A stretch of 64,000 nucleotides of DNA, taken from NCBI RefSeq assembly GCF_016901695.1, contig NZ_JACJKS010000006.1, forward strand, positions 1 to 64,000. The letters run 5' to 3'. A program made the translations under genes and the position numbers. The notes beneath the pieces are model-generated. The model did no database searches, was not told the DNA's origin, and saw nothing but the letters and a program-made list of their open reading frames with translations. The stretch is from Mordavella massiliensis. GTDB lineage: Bacteria > Bacillota > Clostridia > Lachnospirales > Lachnospiraceae. This document shows positions 1-9,200 of the stretch, piece after piece; the stretch's first letter is position 1, and every line of letters begins with the position of its first letter.

Positions 1-210
1 GGGGATCTCCAGCGGGGAGGGGGCCAGCACTTCCAGGAGCCTTCCCTGCGCCCGCCCCGCGCGGATCTTGTTCACGCAGACCTGTACCTTCTGTCCGGGG
101 ATGGCGTTCTTTACAGTCACCTCCCGGTCCTCGCCGGGGATGCGCACCCGCCCCTTGTTGGGAAAATCCACTCTCTCTACTGTTCCCTCCAGTATCTGTC
201 CTTTTTTCAT
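1..210 (-). CDS. rlmD: 23S rRNA (uracil-5-)-methyltransferase RlmD family, N-terminal TRAM domain (partial)
   Basis: The first 70 codons of a gene that runs off the left edge. The protein starts MKKGQILEGTVERVDFPNKG and continues with a small beta-rich domain ending in KIRAGRAQGRLLEV. This is the pattern of the TRAM RNA-binding domain that opens RlmD/RumA-type SAM-dependent uracil methyltransferases. The methyltransferase domain lies outside the window, so the family is inferred from the TRAM domain and its typical wording alone. The small membrane-protein gene upstream on the same strand is separated from it by a terminator. The start is the ATG at 210. Confidence 0.75.
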   Translation of the reverse strand, partial: MKKGQILEGTVERVDFPNKGRVRIPGEDREVTVKNAIPGQKVQVCVNKIRAGRAQGRLLEVLAPSPLEIP

Positions 211-245
211 CTATCGTAAACTCCTTGTCTTTCTTTTCTTTATGG

Positions 246-279
246 CAAAAAGAAAGACAGAACATCCGATGTCCTGTCT
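246..279 (-). terminator. Intrinsic terminator after the small acidic membrane protein
   Basis: An 11-bp stem with one mismatch (arms 255-265 and 269-279, 3-nt loop) is followed on the minus strand by a T-rich run (TTCTTTTTG). It sits between the stop codon at 299 and the start of the rlmD-type gene at 210. Confidence 0.7.
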
Positions 280-298
280 CCTCTTTTCCGCTTTGATC

Positions 299-544
299 TT
301 ACACCTCGTCTTCTTCGTTAAAGAAGTCATCGTCAAAATCATCGTCAAAATCTTCTTCAAAATCCTCCAGATAATCGGGGGTAAAGAAGCAATATACCGC
401 ATACGCGATGGCCGCCACTGCCGCGATGGCTCCTACGATCGCCAGCACCCAGAGTACGGTCCTGCAGGTCTTGTCGTCTTCGTCTTTCCTGCGGATCAGC
501 TCGTTCAGCTTTGTAGCTGCAATGATGTCCTCTACCTTGCTCAT
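299..544 (-). CDS. Small single-pass membrane protein with acidic tail, function unknown
   Basis: 81 residues starting MSKVEDIIAATKLNELI. Residues about 30-53 form one hydrophobic helix (VLWVLAIVGAIAAVAAIAYAV). The tail after it is almost all Asp, Glu and Phe (repeats of EDFDDDF). The first 28 residues are amphipathic and would be cytoplasmic. A longer reading frame begins at 703 inside the end of pcrA, but the ATG at 544 has an AGGATG-type ribosome site 10 nt upstream and begins the compact protein. A TATAAT hexamer lies at 599-604 on the same strand. I do not recognise a named family. Its place between pcrA and the rRNA methyltransferase gives no clear functional hint. Confidence 0.7.
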   Translation of the reverse strand: MSKVEDIIAATKLNELIRRKDEDDKTCRTVLWVLAIVGAIAAVAAIAYAVYCFFTPDYLEDFEEDFDDDFDDDFFNEEDEV

Positions 545-680
545 ATTTCCCACACATCCTTTCTTATGCTTGTACTGCAAGTATAATCTGTTGGACTTAT
601 TATAACACCTTCCCGTGCATATTACTACTTCTTTTTGTGTGAAATTTTCAGAAAAATCATTTCGTATTGTATGTAAGCCC

Positions 681-2918
681 CTATATTTTCTGCAATTTTG
701 CAAATGCAGCGAACATTTTTTTCGTGCCGAACCGGTCGAATTCCACGGTCACCTCGTAGTCCCGGCCGCCCTCCACGATGGCGGTCACAAGGCCGTCTCC
801 GAATTTCACGTGGCGCACCCGGTCCCCCACATCATAGCCCGGCCCGTTCCCGCCGGCCACTTTAAACTGCTGCACCGGCTTCGGCGACGCGAAGGCCTTT
901 GTGCGGAAGGCCTGCCTGGCCTGCTGCCAGGACGTCTGGATGCGCGGTTCCTCCTCCTTCTCCTGGGCCGCAAACGTTGCGCCGGTGGAGAGAAGGTCCA
1001 GGGGGATCTCCTTCAGGAAGCGGGACATCTTGTTGTACTGGGTCTCCCCGCGCACCATCCGCCTGCGGGCGCAGGTGAGGGTCAGCTTCTCCATGGCGCG
1101 GGTGATGCCCACGTAGCAGAGCCTCCGCTCCTCCTCCAGCTCCTCGGGATTGTCCGAGGTGACTGTCATATAGCTGGGGAAAAGGCCGTCCTCCATGCCT
1201 GCCAGATAGACGTGTGGGAACTCCAGCCCCTTGGCGCTGTGGAGGGTCATGAGGATCACGTAGTCGCTGTTCTCATCCAGGCTGTCCACGTCAGCCACAA
1301 GGGCCACTTCCTCCAGGAAGCCGCTCAGTGTCGGCTCCCCGCCCTGCTCCCGGCAGCTCTCCTCGTAGTCCGCGGCCTTGTTTTTCAGCTCCTCGATATT
1401 CTCGATCCGCGCCTCCGCCTCGATCTCTCCCTCGCTCTTCAGGTCCTCGATGTAGCCGGTCACGTCAAGGATCACCTCCAGAAGCTCCAGGATACCCTTC
1501 CCGGCCGCCTCCGCCTTGAAATGCTCCATGAGGGCGGCAAACGATTCCAGCTTCGCCAGACCCCTGCCGATGCCCGGTATGAGATCCGCGCACAGGAGCG
1601 CCTCGTAGAAACCGATCTCTTTGCGGAGGGCATACTCCTGCACCCGGTTCACGCTTGTCAGGCCGATGCCCCGCTTGGGCACGTTGATGATGCGCCGCAC
1701 AGCCAGGTCGTCCTTCGCATTGTCGATGGTCTTTAAGTAGGCCAGCAGATCCTTGATCTCCTTCCTGGCATAGAAGTTGACGCCGCCCACCAGCTTGTAG
1801 GGCACGCCGGCGGACACGAGTTTTTCCTCAAAGAGACGGGACTGGGCATTGGTGCGGTAGAGGATGGCGTTCTCATTGTAGGAGCCCTCCCCGGCGCGCA
1901 CGCTGTCCTGGATCTCCCCTACGATGTACTCCGCCTCCTCATACCCGGAGTCGAACTGGCGCACTTCGATCTTCTCCCCCTGCCCGTTCTCGGTCCACAG
2001 CGTCTTCTCCTTGCGCCCCCGGTTGTTCCGGATCACGGCGTTGGCCGCGTCCAGGATGGTGGAGGTGGAGCGGTAGTTCTGCTCCAGTTTGATGACGCAG
2101 GCGTCCCGGAATACCTTTTCAAAGTTCAGGATGTTTCCGATATCCGCGCCCCGGAACTTGTAGATGGACTGATCGTCGTCCCCCACCACGCACAGGTTCC
2201 TGTACTTTGCCGCCAGGGTGCTGACGAACTGGAACTGCACGCTGTTCGTATCCTGGTACTCGTCCACCATGATGTAGCGGAACCGCTCCTGGTAGTAGTC
2301 CAGCACGTCGGGCTGGGTCTGGAAGAGCTGGACTGCCTTCACGAGAAGGTCGTCGAAGTCCAGGGCATTGTTGGCCTGCATCTGCTTCTCGTACTCCTCG
2401 TAGACGGAGGCGATCTTCTGCCGGCCAAAGTCGCCCTCGGCGCGCAGGCGGTACTCCTGCGGGGTGACCATCTCATTTTTGGCAGCAGAAATGGCGGCCA
2501 GAAGATTCCTCTCTTTGTAGATCTTCGTGTCGATCTGGAGGTGCTTGCAGATATCCCGCATCAGCGTCTTCTGGTCGTCTGTGTCATAGATGGTAAAGTT
2601 CGTATCAAATCCAAGCCGGTCTATGAACCTGCGCAGGATGCGCACGCAGGTGGAGTGAAAAGTGCTCACCCAGATGCTCTCGGAGCCGAAGCCCACGATC
2701 TGGTCCACCCGCTCCCGCATCTCCCCGGCCGCCTTGTTTGTGAAGGTGATGGCCAGGATATTCCACGGATTCACGCCCTTCTCGTCGATCAGGTAGGCGA
2801 TCCGGTGGGTGAGGACGCGGGTCTTGCCTGATCCGGCCCCGGCCAGGATCAGGAGGGGGCCCTCCGTATGGTACACAGCCTGTCTCTGCTGCTCGTTCAG
2901 CGTATCGTAAATGCTCAT
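681..2918 (-). CDS. pcrA: ATP-dependent DNA helicase PcrA (UvrD/Rep superfamily 1A)
   Basis: A 745-residue 3'-5' DNA helicase used in repair, replication restart and removal of RecA or stalled transcription complexes. Motif I is AGAGSGKT at 26-33, motif Ia is TFTNKAA near 58-64, motif II is VDEYQDTN at 218-225, and motif III is VVGDDDQSIYKFRGA near 245. The C-terminal motifs (VYLAGMEDGLFPS, RRLCYVGITRA) follow. The last 60 residues (GYDVGDRVRHVKFGDGLV) are the Tudor-like RNA-polymerase-binding domain typical of PcrA, which favours PcrA over Rep or UvrD. The length fits the family. The ATG at 2918 has a GGAGAG ribosome site. A long inverted repeat lies just upstream. Confidence 0.97.
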   Translation of the reverse strand: MSIYDTLNEQQRQAVYHTEGPLLILAGAGSGKTRVLTHRIAYLIDEKGVNPWNILAITFTNKAAGEMRERVDQIVGFGSESIWVSTFHSTCVRILRRFIDRLGFDTNFTIYDTDDQKTLMRDICKHLQIDTKIYKERNLLAAISAAKNEMVTPQEYRLRAEGDFGRQKIASVYEEYEKQMQANNALDFDDLLVKAVQLFQTQPDVLDYYQERFRYIMVDEYQDTNSVQFQFVSTLAAKYRNLCVVGDDDQSIYKFRGADIGNILNFEKVFRDACVIKLEQNYRSTSTILDAANAVIRNNRGRKEKTLWTENGQGEKIEVRQFDSGYEEAEYIVGEIQDSVRAGEGSYNENAILYRTNAQSRLFEEKLVSAGVPYKLVGGVNFYARKEIKDLLAYLKTIDNAKDDLAVRRIINVPKRGIGLTSVNRVQEYALRKEIGFYEALLCADLIPGIGRGLAKLESFAALMEHFKAEAAGKGILELLEVILDVTGYIEDLKSEGEIEAEARIENIEELKNKAADYEESCREQGGEPTLSGFLEEVALVADVDSLDENSDYVILMTLHSAKGLEFPHVYLAGMEDGLFPSYMTVTSDNPEELEEERRLCYVGITRAMEKLTLTCARRRMVRGETQYNKMSRFLKEIPLDLLSTGATFAAQEKEEEPRIQTSWQQARQAFRTKAFASPKPVQQFKVAGGNGPGYDVGDRVRHVKFGDGLVTAIVEGGRDYEVTVEFDRFGTKKMFAAFAKLQKI

Positions 2919-2935
2919 GTTCTCTCCTTTGGCTT

Positions 2936-2984
2936 CTGTGGTATGACGGGTTTCGTTTTATCGGTAAGGACTATCATACCACAG
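2936..2984. repeat. 11-bp inverted repeat upstream of pcrA
   Basis: Two perfect 11-bp arms (CTGTGGTATGA at 2936-2946, its complement at 2974-2984) separated by 27 bp, in the leader or promoter region of pcrA. A TATGAT-like minus10 lies in the distal arm on the minus strand. It could be a hairpin in the 5' untranslated region or two half-sites for a regulator. Confidence 0.5.
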
Positions 2985-3008
2985 TTTCCCCCGGCTTTCC
3001 AGATGCAT

Positions 3009-3224
3009 TTACGCCGCGCCGTCCTCCCCGCCGCCGGTCTGCCCCTCCTCTTTCTGCGACTGGCAGGCGCACGCCCTGCAGGAGTTCCCGCCGCCGTGGC
3101 AACTGCCGCCCGCCGGACACCCGATGCATTTGACGCCTCTTTTTTTCGCCCTCACGATATAGGTCACGGCGGCCCCGAGAATGACGGCCAGGACGGCCGC
3201 TACGATCACGTCTGCTGCTGTCAT
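3009..3224 (-). CDS. FeoB-associated Cys-rich membrane protein
   Basis: 71 residues: one N-terminal membrane helix (VIVAAVLAVILGAAVTYIV, about 6-24), then a basic stretch, then a Cys cluster (CIGCPAGGSCHG, CRACAC) and an acidic/Gly tail. This is the layout of the FeoB-associated Cys-rich protein family, which in Firmicutes sits directly after feoB and is thought to assist iron(II) transport or bind metal. It follows feoB here by about 100 bp on the same strand. The interval holds a hairpin with 8-bp arms (3271-3278 and 3294-3301). Confidence 0.85.
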   Translation of the reverse strand: MTAADVIVAAVLAVILGAAVTYIVRAKKRGVKCIGCPAGGSCHGGGNSCRACACQSQKEEGQTGGGEDGAA

Positions 3225-3323
3225 GTCTGTTCCTTCCTTTCTACTGTCTCAGTTTATCATACATACAGGAAGTGGACAAAGCCTTTCCTGCTCTGTCCAC
3301 TGTCACTTTGCTCTTAGTTATAT

Positions 3324-5333
3324 CTATGCCGTATGTGCGCTGTGCAGACTATAGGTCTGTGCGAATTCCCGGTCGGATATGCGGATCCGCCAGATGATCA
3401 CCGCCGCGAACACGAGGACCGCGATCAGTCCCGGCACAAAGGCGGTTCCGAGAGACCCTGTCGTCACAAACGTCCCGATCTGATATACGCCGAAGGCTAC
3501 CGTGTAGCCTGTCGCCAGCTGGAGGCAGATGCCGCCCAGCAGCCACTTTGAACTCTTCATCTCAGAGTTCATCGCACCCAGGGCCGCGAAGCAGGGCGGT
3601 GTGTAGAGGTTGAACATAAGGTAGGCAAGGGCTGCCACCTTCGTAAGCCCCATCACGGTCGCCACTTCATTGCCGCTTCCCACCAGGGCCAGCTCATCCG
3701 TGTCGATCAGGTTGGTGACGCCGTACACGACAGCCAGCGTGCCGACCACGTTCTCCTTGGCGATAAAGCCGGTCACAGCCGCTGCAGCAAGCTGCCATAC
3801 GCCGAAGCCGAGCGGGATGAACAGGATGGAGATGGGATGCGCGATGCTGGCCAGGATGGATGTGTCCTCGGCTCCCTCCGCCACAAGCTGGAACTGCCAG
3901 TTAAATGTCTGCATGATCTGGACCACCGTGTTGCACACAAGGATGATGGTCCCGGCTTTGATGATGTACGCCTTGCCGCGCTCCAGCATGGAGACGCAGG
4001 CCCGCTTCAGGCTGGGGATCTTGTACTCCGGCAGCTCAATGATAAAGAAGGACTTGCGGTATTTCTGTCCGGTGATCCTCTTGACGAGCAGCGCGCCCAG
4101 AAGCACAAGCACGATGCCCACCAGGTACATGGTGGCGGACACCCACCAGGCGTCCGCGAAGAAGGCGCCGGCGAACAGGGCGATCACAGGGATCTTGGCG
4201 CCGCATGGCATGAAGGGCGTCAGCATGGCTGTCGTTCTTCTCTCCCTCTCGTTGCGGATCGTGCGGGACGCCATGACGCCCGGGATCGCGCAGCCGGTTC
4301 CGATCACCATGGGGATCACGGATTTACCGGAGAGGCCCACACGTTTGAAGATGGGATCCAGCACAACAGTGGCCCGCGCCATGTAGCCGCAGTCTTCCAG
4401 AAGCGCGATCAGGAAGTACATGACCATGACAAGGGGCAGGAATCCGACTACTGCGCCTACGCCGCCGATGATGCCGTCCACAAGGAGGGCGTACAGAAGC
4501 GGGTTTGCGTTCTCCATCAGGCCGCCCACCCAGCCCTGGAATGTCTCGATCCACGCCACAAGCCAGTCTGCGATCCAGGTTCCTACGGTTGTCTGCGATA
4601 TGTAGAATACAAGGAAGATCACAAGCGCGAAAAGGGGGATGCCGATGATCTTGTGGGTGATCACGCCGTCGATCTGATCCTGGAAGTTCTTGTCTTTCGT
4701 GAAGACTTTCCTCTGCTCCACCTGTTTCACAATGCCGTTGACAAAGTCAAACCGCTTCCTGTCCGCGGCCTCGACCGCGGCTTTGTCTTTCAGGTCGATG
4801 TCCTCCTGCACATAGGGCGCTTCCTGGCCCATCCCGCACAGGGACGCCGCCTGGCTCACCGCCTCCTTCAGCCCCTCGTGCCCCGCAGAGGTGGATACAG
4901 TCTTCACCACCGGGCACCCGAGCTTCCTGGCAAGGAGCGCCTCGTCGATCTTTGTCCCTTTCCTGTCTGTGAGGTCGCTCTTGTTGAGGGCCACGACCAC
5001 CGGGATGCCGAGTTCCAGAAGCTGTGTGGTGAAAAACAGGCTCCGGCTTAAGTTTGTGGCATCCACAATGTTGATGATGGCATCCGGGTTCTCATTTTTT
5101 ACATAGCTGCTCGTGATGCTCTCCTCGGATGTAAACGGGGACATGGAGTAGGCTCCCGGCAGGTCGACTGCCACCAGATCCTCCCGCCCGTCACAGTAGA
5201 TCCTGCGGATCGGGCTCTCCTTCCTCTCCACGGTAACGCCCGCCCAGTTTCCGACGCGCTCGTTTCTTCCCGTGAGCGCATTGTACATGGTCGTTTTCCC
5301 GCTGTTCGGGTTTCCGGCAAACGCAATTCTCAT
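3324..5333 (-). CDS. feoB: Ferrous iron transport protein B, system 1
   Basis: A 669-residue inner-membrane iron(II) transporter with an N-terminal GTPase domain. G1 is GNPNSGKT (residues 7-14), switch/G2 is the NWAGVTVERKE region, G3 is DLPGAYS, and G4 is NKSD. The membrane part carries the Gate and FeoB-C motifs (EDCGYMARATVVLDP, IGTGCAIPGVMASRT, PFMPCGAKIPV). A frame extends 7 codons further upstream, but the ATG at 5333 has an AGGAGGAG site 9 nt before it, so I choose that start. The gene follows feoA by about 50 bp and precedes the Cys-rich partner, giving a feoA-feoB-partner operon divergent from a DtxR-type regulator. Confidence 0.96.
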   Translation of the reverse strand: MRIAFAGNPNSGKTTMYNALTGRNERVGNWAGVTVERKESPIRRIYCDGREDLVAVDLPGAYSMSPFTSEESITSSYVKNENPDAIINIVDATNLSRSLFFTTQLLELGIPVVVALNKSDLTDRKGTKIDEALLARKLGCPVVKTVSTSAGHEGLKEAVSQAASLCGMGQEAPYVQEDIDLKDKAAVEAADRKRFDFVNGIVKQVEQRKVFTKDKNFQDQIDGVITHKIIGIPLFALVIFLVFYISQTTVGTWIADWLVAWIETFQGWVGGLMENANPLLYALLVDGIIGGVGAVVGFLPLVMVMYFLIALLEDCGYMARATVVLDPIFKRVGLSGKSVIPMVIGTGCAIPGVMASRTIRNERERRTTAMLTPFMPCGAKIPVIALFAGAFFADAWWVSATMYLVGIVLVLLGALLVKRITGQKYRKSFFIIELPEYKIPSLKRACVSMLERGKAYIIKAGTIILVCNTVVQIMQTFNWQFQLVAEGAEDTSILASIAHPISILFIPLGFGVWQLAAAAVTGFIAKENVVGTLAVVYGVTNLIDTDELALVGSGNEVATVMGLTKVAALAYLMFNLYTPPCFAALGAMNSEMKSSKWLLGGICLQLATGYTVAFGVYQIGTFVTTGSLGTAFVPGLIAVLVFAAVIIWRIRISDREFAQTYSLHSAHTA

Positions 5334-5381
5334 GATACGATTCTCCTCCTTCATCTCTGCTTTCCATTAGAAGCTGCTGTT

Positions 5382-5594
5382 TTATATTGATATAGCTTGC
5401 GCCAGATCAGTATCGATGTTGTATCTCCCGTCTTTGATGGAGACCACGCAGCCGCCCCGCATCCGGGACACAACTGTGATCGGCTCCCCGCTGTAGCAGC
5501 CGAGTGAAAAAAGAAAGGATTCCAGTTCTTCGTCATCTGTTCCGATGTCCCTGACAATATATTCCTTTCCCTCTTCGGCATCCAGTAAAGTCAT
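5382..5594 (-). CDS. feoA: FeoA-type SH3-like protein, system 1
   Basis: 70 residues starting MTLLDAEEGKEYIVRDI, ending in a short SH3-like beta fold (SLGCYSGEPITVVSRMRGGCVVSI). FeoA is a small cytoplasmic protein thought to modulate FeoB. The open frame begins at 5660, but the ATG at 5594 has a GAGGAGG site at normal spacing and gives the family's usual length. It is the first gene of the feo1 operon, behind a strong promoter at 5673-5701. Confidence 0.9.
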   Translation of the reverse strand: MTLLDAEEGKEYIVRDIGTDDEELESFLFSLGCYSGEPITVVSRMRGGCVVSIKDGRYNIDTDLAQAISI

Positions 5595-5672
5595 CCTGCA
5601 TCGTCCTCCTCTTCTATCTTTCTCCTGACAAAAGTCTTTTCTAACTATTATTATGCTCATCTAACACTAGGT

Positions 5673-5701
5673 AGTATAGACTAACTCTCTTTGTTTGTCA
5701 A
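5673..5701 (-). promoter_or_regulatory. Promoter of the feo1 operon, with possible DtxR-type operator
   Basis: TTGACA, 17-bp spacer, TATACT on the minus strand. The minus10 lies inside a dyad-like TTAGTCTATACTA and is followed by CCTAGTGTTAG, so TTAG half-sites overlap the core promoter. That is where an iron- or manganese-dependent DtxR-family repressor would bind. The match to the classical 19-bp DtxR box is only partial (about 10 of 19). Confidence 0.75.
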
Positions 5702-5736
5702 TTCCTTTCCGCAAAAAAACTGCCGCTGATTTCGGT

Positions 5737-5765
5737 TTGCGAGCCGCGGCCTTCTGTGGTATACT
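5737..5765 (+). promoter_or_regulatory. Promoter of the DtxR-family regulator gene
   Basis: TTGCGA, 17-bp spacer, TATACT, about 70 bp before the ATG at 5834. It is divergent from the feo1 promoter, with about 35 bp between the two minus35 boxes. Confidence 0.65.
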
Positions 5766-5833
5766 TGCTATATTATGAGAACGTACCTTTCTTCCCCGCC
5801 GGAAGGGAAGACGGATAAAGCGAGGTGAAGACG

Positions 5834-6199
5834 ATGCACACAAACTCAAACGAATCTGCCGAGAACTACCTGGAGACCATCCTGATCCTGAGCAGGGAGC
5901 ACCCCGTCGTGCGCGCCGTGGATATTGCCAATGAACTGGACTTCAAGAAATCCAGCGTCAGCGTGGCCATGAAAAAGCTGCGGGAGGGCGGGCACATCGA
6001 GGTGTCTCCGGAGGGGTACATCACGCTTACCCGCTCCGGCAGGGAGATCGCCGACCGCATCTACGAGCGGCATCAGCTCATCTCCACCTGGCTCATCCGG
6101 CTTGGCGTGGATCCTGACACGGCTGCGGCCGACGCCTGCCGCATGGAGCATGTGATCAGCTCCGAGAGCTTCGAGGCCATCAAGCGGCACATCAGATAG
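5834..6199 (+). CDS. DtxR/MntR-family metal-dependent transcriptional regulator
   Basis: 121 residues. The N-terminal winged helix (NYLETILILSREHPVVRAVDIA, then FKKSSVSVAMKKLREGGHIE) is followed by the helical dimerisation and metal-binding domain (RIYERHQLISTWLIRLGVDPDTAAADACRMEH). His/Glu/Cys-Met positions there match the metal ligands of the family. It lacks the C-terminal SH3 domain of DtxR/IdeR, as MntR does. A GTG at 5825 is an alternative start, but the ATG at 5834 is better placed behind GAGGTG. Divergence from feo1 suggests it controls iron uptake. Whether it senses Fe or Mn cannot be told. Confidence 0.88.
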   Translation: MHTNSNESAENYLETILILSREHPVVRAVDIANELDFKKSSVSVAMKKLREGGHIEVSPEGYITLTRSGREIADRIYERHQLISTWLIRLGVDPDTAAADACRMEHVISSESFEAIKRHIR

Positions 6200-6214
6200 G
6201 ATGTATGGAACGCA

Positions 6215-6271
6215 CAAAAAAGGATATATCTGCCTGCGGCACGCACCGCTCACAGCAGATATATCCTTTTT
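6215..6271. terminator. Bidirectional intrinsic terminator between convergent genes
   Basis: A 17-bp stem (arms 6215-6232 and 6255-6271, core GGATATATCTGC and its complement) flanked by A and T runs. It serves the regulator gene on the plus strand and the ABC gene on the minus strand. Confidence 0.85.
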
Positions 6272-6294
6272 ATTTTCCTTTGTTTATACTTTTA

Positions 6295-9200
6295 TTACTC
6301 TACCCGCAGGGCTGTCACCGGGTCGCTGCCCGCCGCCTTCCGGGACGGGATGAGACCTCCGAGCAGCGTGAGCAGGATGCTCAGCAGGATGAGGATCACA
6401 GCCGGGCCGGGAGCGAGCACCGCGCTCACATCGTCGGAGCCGGCCAGGTAGTGGATCAGGGCGTTGCCCGGGATCAGAAGGAGCAGGCTCAGCCCGATGC
6501 CGATCAGCCCCGCGCAGGCGCCGATGATGAACGTCTCTGCATTGAACACCTGGGAGATGTTCCGCTTGGAGGCGCCGATGGCCCGCAGGATGCCGATCTC
6601 CTTGCGGCGCTCCAGCACGCTGATGTACGTGATGACGCCGATCATGATGGAGGAGACGATCAGGGAGATGGCCACAAAGGCGATGAGCACATAGCTGATC
6701 ACGTTCACGATGTTTGTGACTGAGCTCATCAGGGTTCCCACCATGTCCGTGTAGGTGATGACCTGCTCCTCCTTCCCCTCCGCCTCCATGCGGCTGTTGT
6801 AGGCGTCCAGGATGCCCACGGCCTCGTCCTTGCTCTCAAAATCCTTCGGGTAGATGCTGATGCCCGACGGCTCGTCAAAGTCCGCGTACCCCAGCGCGCG
6901 CAGGTTGCTGTCGCTGGTGGCGGTCCCGGATGTCTCCATGGACAGGAGCAGTTCCGTCAGCTGCTCCCCGTCCATGTTCATCTCAAAGGCGTTGCGGAAC
7001 GCCTCCGGGTCCAGGCTGAGGGCGTTCTCAATGTTGCTGCCGATCTGAACGGCCGCGCTTTGCATGGCGGACTGAAGCCCCTCCGAGATCTGCGCCATCA
7101 TGGCCTGCACTGCGGCGGTGATCTGTCCGGTCAGCGACTGGGCGGCCCCGCTCTCCATAACGGTCTGCATGTAGTCTTCCACAGCGCCTGTCAGCTGCTG
7201 CTCCAGCGCCTCTGTGTCCAGCAGGCCTGCCATGCCCTGGGCAAGCTGCTCCCGGGCGCTGTCCGTGCCCAGGTAGGCGAGGAAGCTGTCCTGCATCTTT
7301 GACGGGTCCGGCAGGCCGTTGGCCGCCGCGTAGGACTGGTAGCCTGCCGCCAGCTCCTGTGCCAGTTTTTCAAGCTGCTCCCCGGTGATGCTGATCTGCG
7401 CGCCTCCGGCAAAGACTTCATCCACCCACTGCTGCGCGATCTGCTGGGCCTCCCCGGTCTGGAGGTAGGCCTCCAGGTAGGCGTCCATCTGGGAGGGGTC
7501 CGTCATCCCCTGTCCCTGCGCGTATGCAAGGAATCCCTGCAGGATCCGTTTTGCGAGATCCCCAAGCTGCTCCGGCGTGACGGAAAGGCCGGATGACTCT
7601 ATGATCTCCCGGATATGGTCCGCCAGCACCTGCCGGGCCTCCCCGGTATTCAGATAGGCAAGGAGCGCCTCCCCCAGGTTCGCGTAGTCTGTGGAGGGAT
7701 CCTGGGCCGCATAGGCGAGGTAGCCGTCAAGAAGCCCGCCCGCCATGGCGCCAAGCTGCTCCGATGAGACGTCCAGGTTGAGGGCGCCGCTGATCTGGGA
7801 CAGGTCAAAGCCCTCCATCTCCGGAAGCTGCTGCGCGATCTGCTCCAGATCGATCATGCCGGACAGGTCGAGGGATCCGCTTCCCGCCCCCTGAAGGCCG
7901 GACAGGTCAAGACCGCCCTCCAGCCCCGCCGTCATGGCCGTGGAATCAAAGGAAAACGCGTTTTCCAGCTCTTCCTCGTTGATGCCGAACATCTCTCCCA
8001 GATCCAGGTCCCCCTGGCTTACTTCCCCGAACGGTTTCCCCGTAAAGACGTCCGTGCCCGGATCCGCAAGCTGGTCCTGTACGATCTGGCTCTCTGCCGC
8101 CTTTTCCACCACGTGCTGCGTCAGGGAGGCCGGATAGCCGATGCCGGCAGAGAGCATCATGGCGTTCCCGTCTTCCGCCGGCTGTACGATGCCGACGATC
8201 TTCAGCTCTTCCCCGTTTTCCGCCAGATTTCTCACATAGGCTTCATCCCTTGATTTGTCCGTCCACACATGGTACTGGCTGTCATAGGTATAGTAATCCG
8301 TGCTGTCCACCAGTCTGAAGGTGGTGCTAAGGATATCCCCGTATGTGTAGGCGCGGCTGTCCTCCTTTGTCTCCACCTGCTCCTCGTCGATGAACTGCCG
8401 CACCATCTCATCCAGCTCCAGGGGATCCCTGAGCCCCAGCGCATAGAGCATCAGGTCGCTGACGCTCCCGCCCTGCGTGAGCACGACCACGCACTCGTTG
8501 TATGCCTGCGGCCACCTGCCCGCCTTCACGTCATACTGCCCCTCATAGAGCGCCGGGTTCTCCGGCATCTCGTAGAAGACATCCGTGCTCATCATGGTGG
8601 ACATGAGGCTGCTGGAGCTGCTGGAAGAGCCGAACCCCAGCGCGTCAAAGGAATGGTCCGGGTTCACCTGGCGCACCTTCCCGTCCCCGACCCGGTAGAT
8701 CTGGGGCGTCACATCATAGCTGTACTCCACGGCGTTTGTGCAGTCCTCGATGCCGCTTTTGCCGCTGTCAAAATACGCCTTCAGGGAGCCCAGGTCGTTG
8801 GAGTCCATCTTGGAAAACATATCCGTCGCCACGTTGATGACATTCACGTCACCGGACGACTCCCCGCCGCCTCCAGATGTGAGCAGCATGGAGGTCATGT
8901 CAAACCCCGTGCTCATGATCTCCAGCGGATACTCCGACAGGGTCTCCTCCTCCATGTTGTTGATGTACGTATTGACCCCGGTGGAGAGCGCCAGGATAAG
9001 GGCGATCCCGATGATGCCGATGGAGCCGGCAAAAGAAGTGAGGATCGTCCTGGCCTTCTTGGTCCGCAGGTTATTGAAACTCAGGGAGAGGGCCGTCAGG
9101 AAGGACATGGAGGTCTTTCCCAGATTCCGGTGCTCCGGCTCCCCCATGCCGCTCTCCTCCGGCACGAACGGATCTGAGTCCTCCCGGATCCGCCCGTCTT

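Noticed and set aside
3271-3301. Hairpin with 8-bp arms between feoB1 and the Cys-rich gene as a terminator
   Set aside because: No T-run follows on the minus strand and the loop is long, so termination is unlikely; at most a processing site.
5834-6199. Truncated DtxR gene
   Set aside because: The protein lacks the SH3 domain, but the two-domain length is normal for MntR-type members, so it is not broken.
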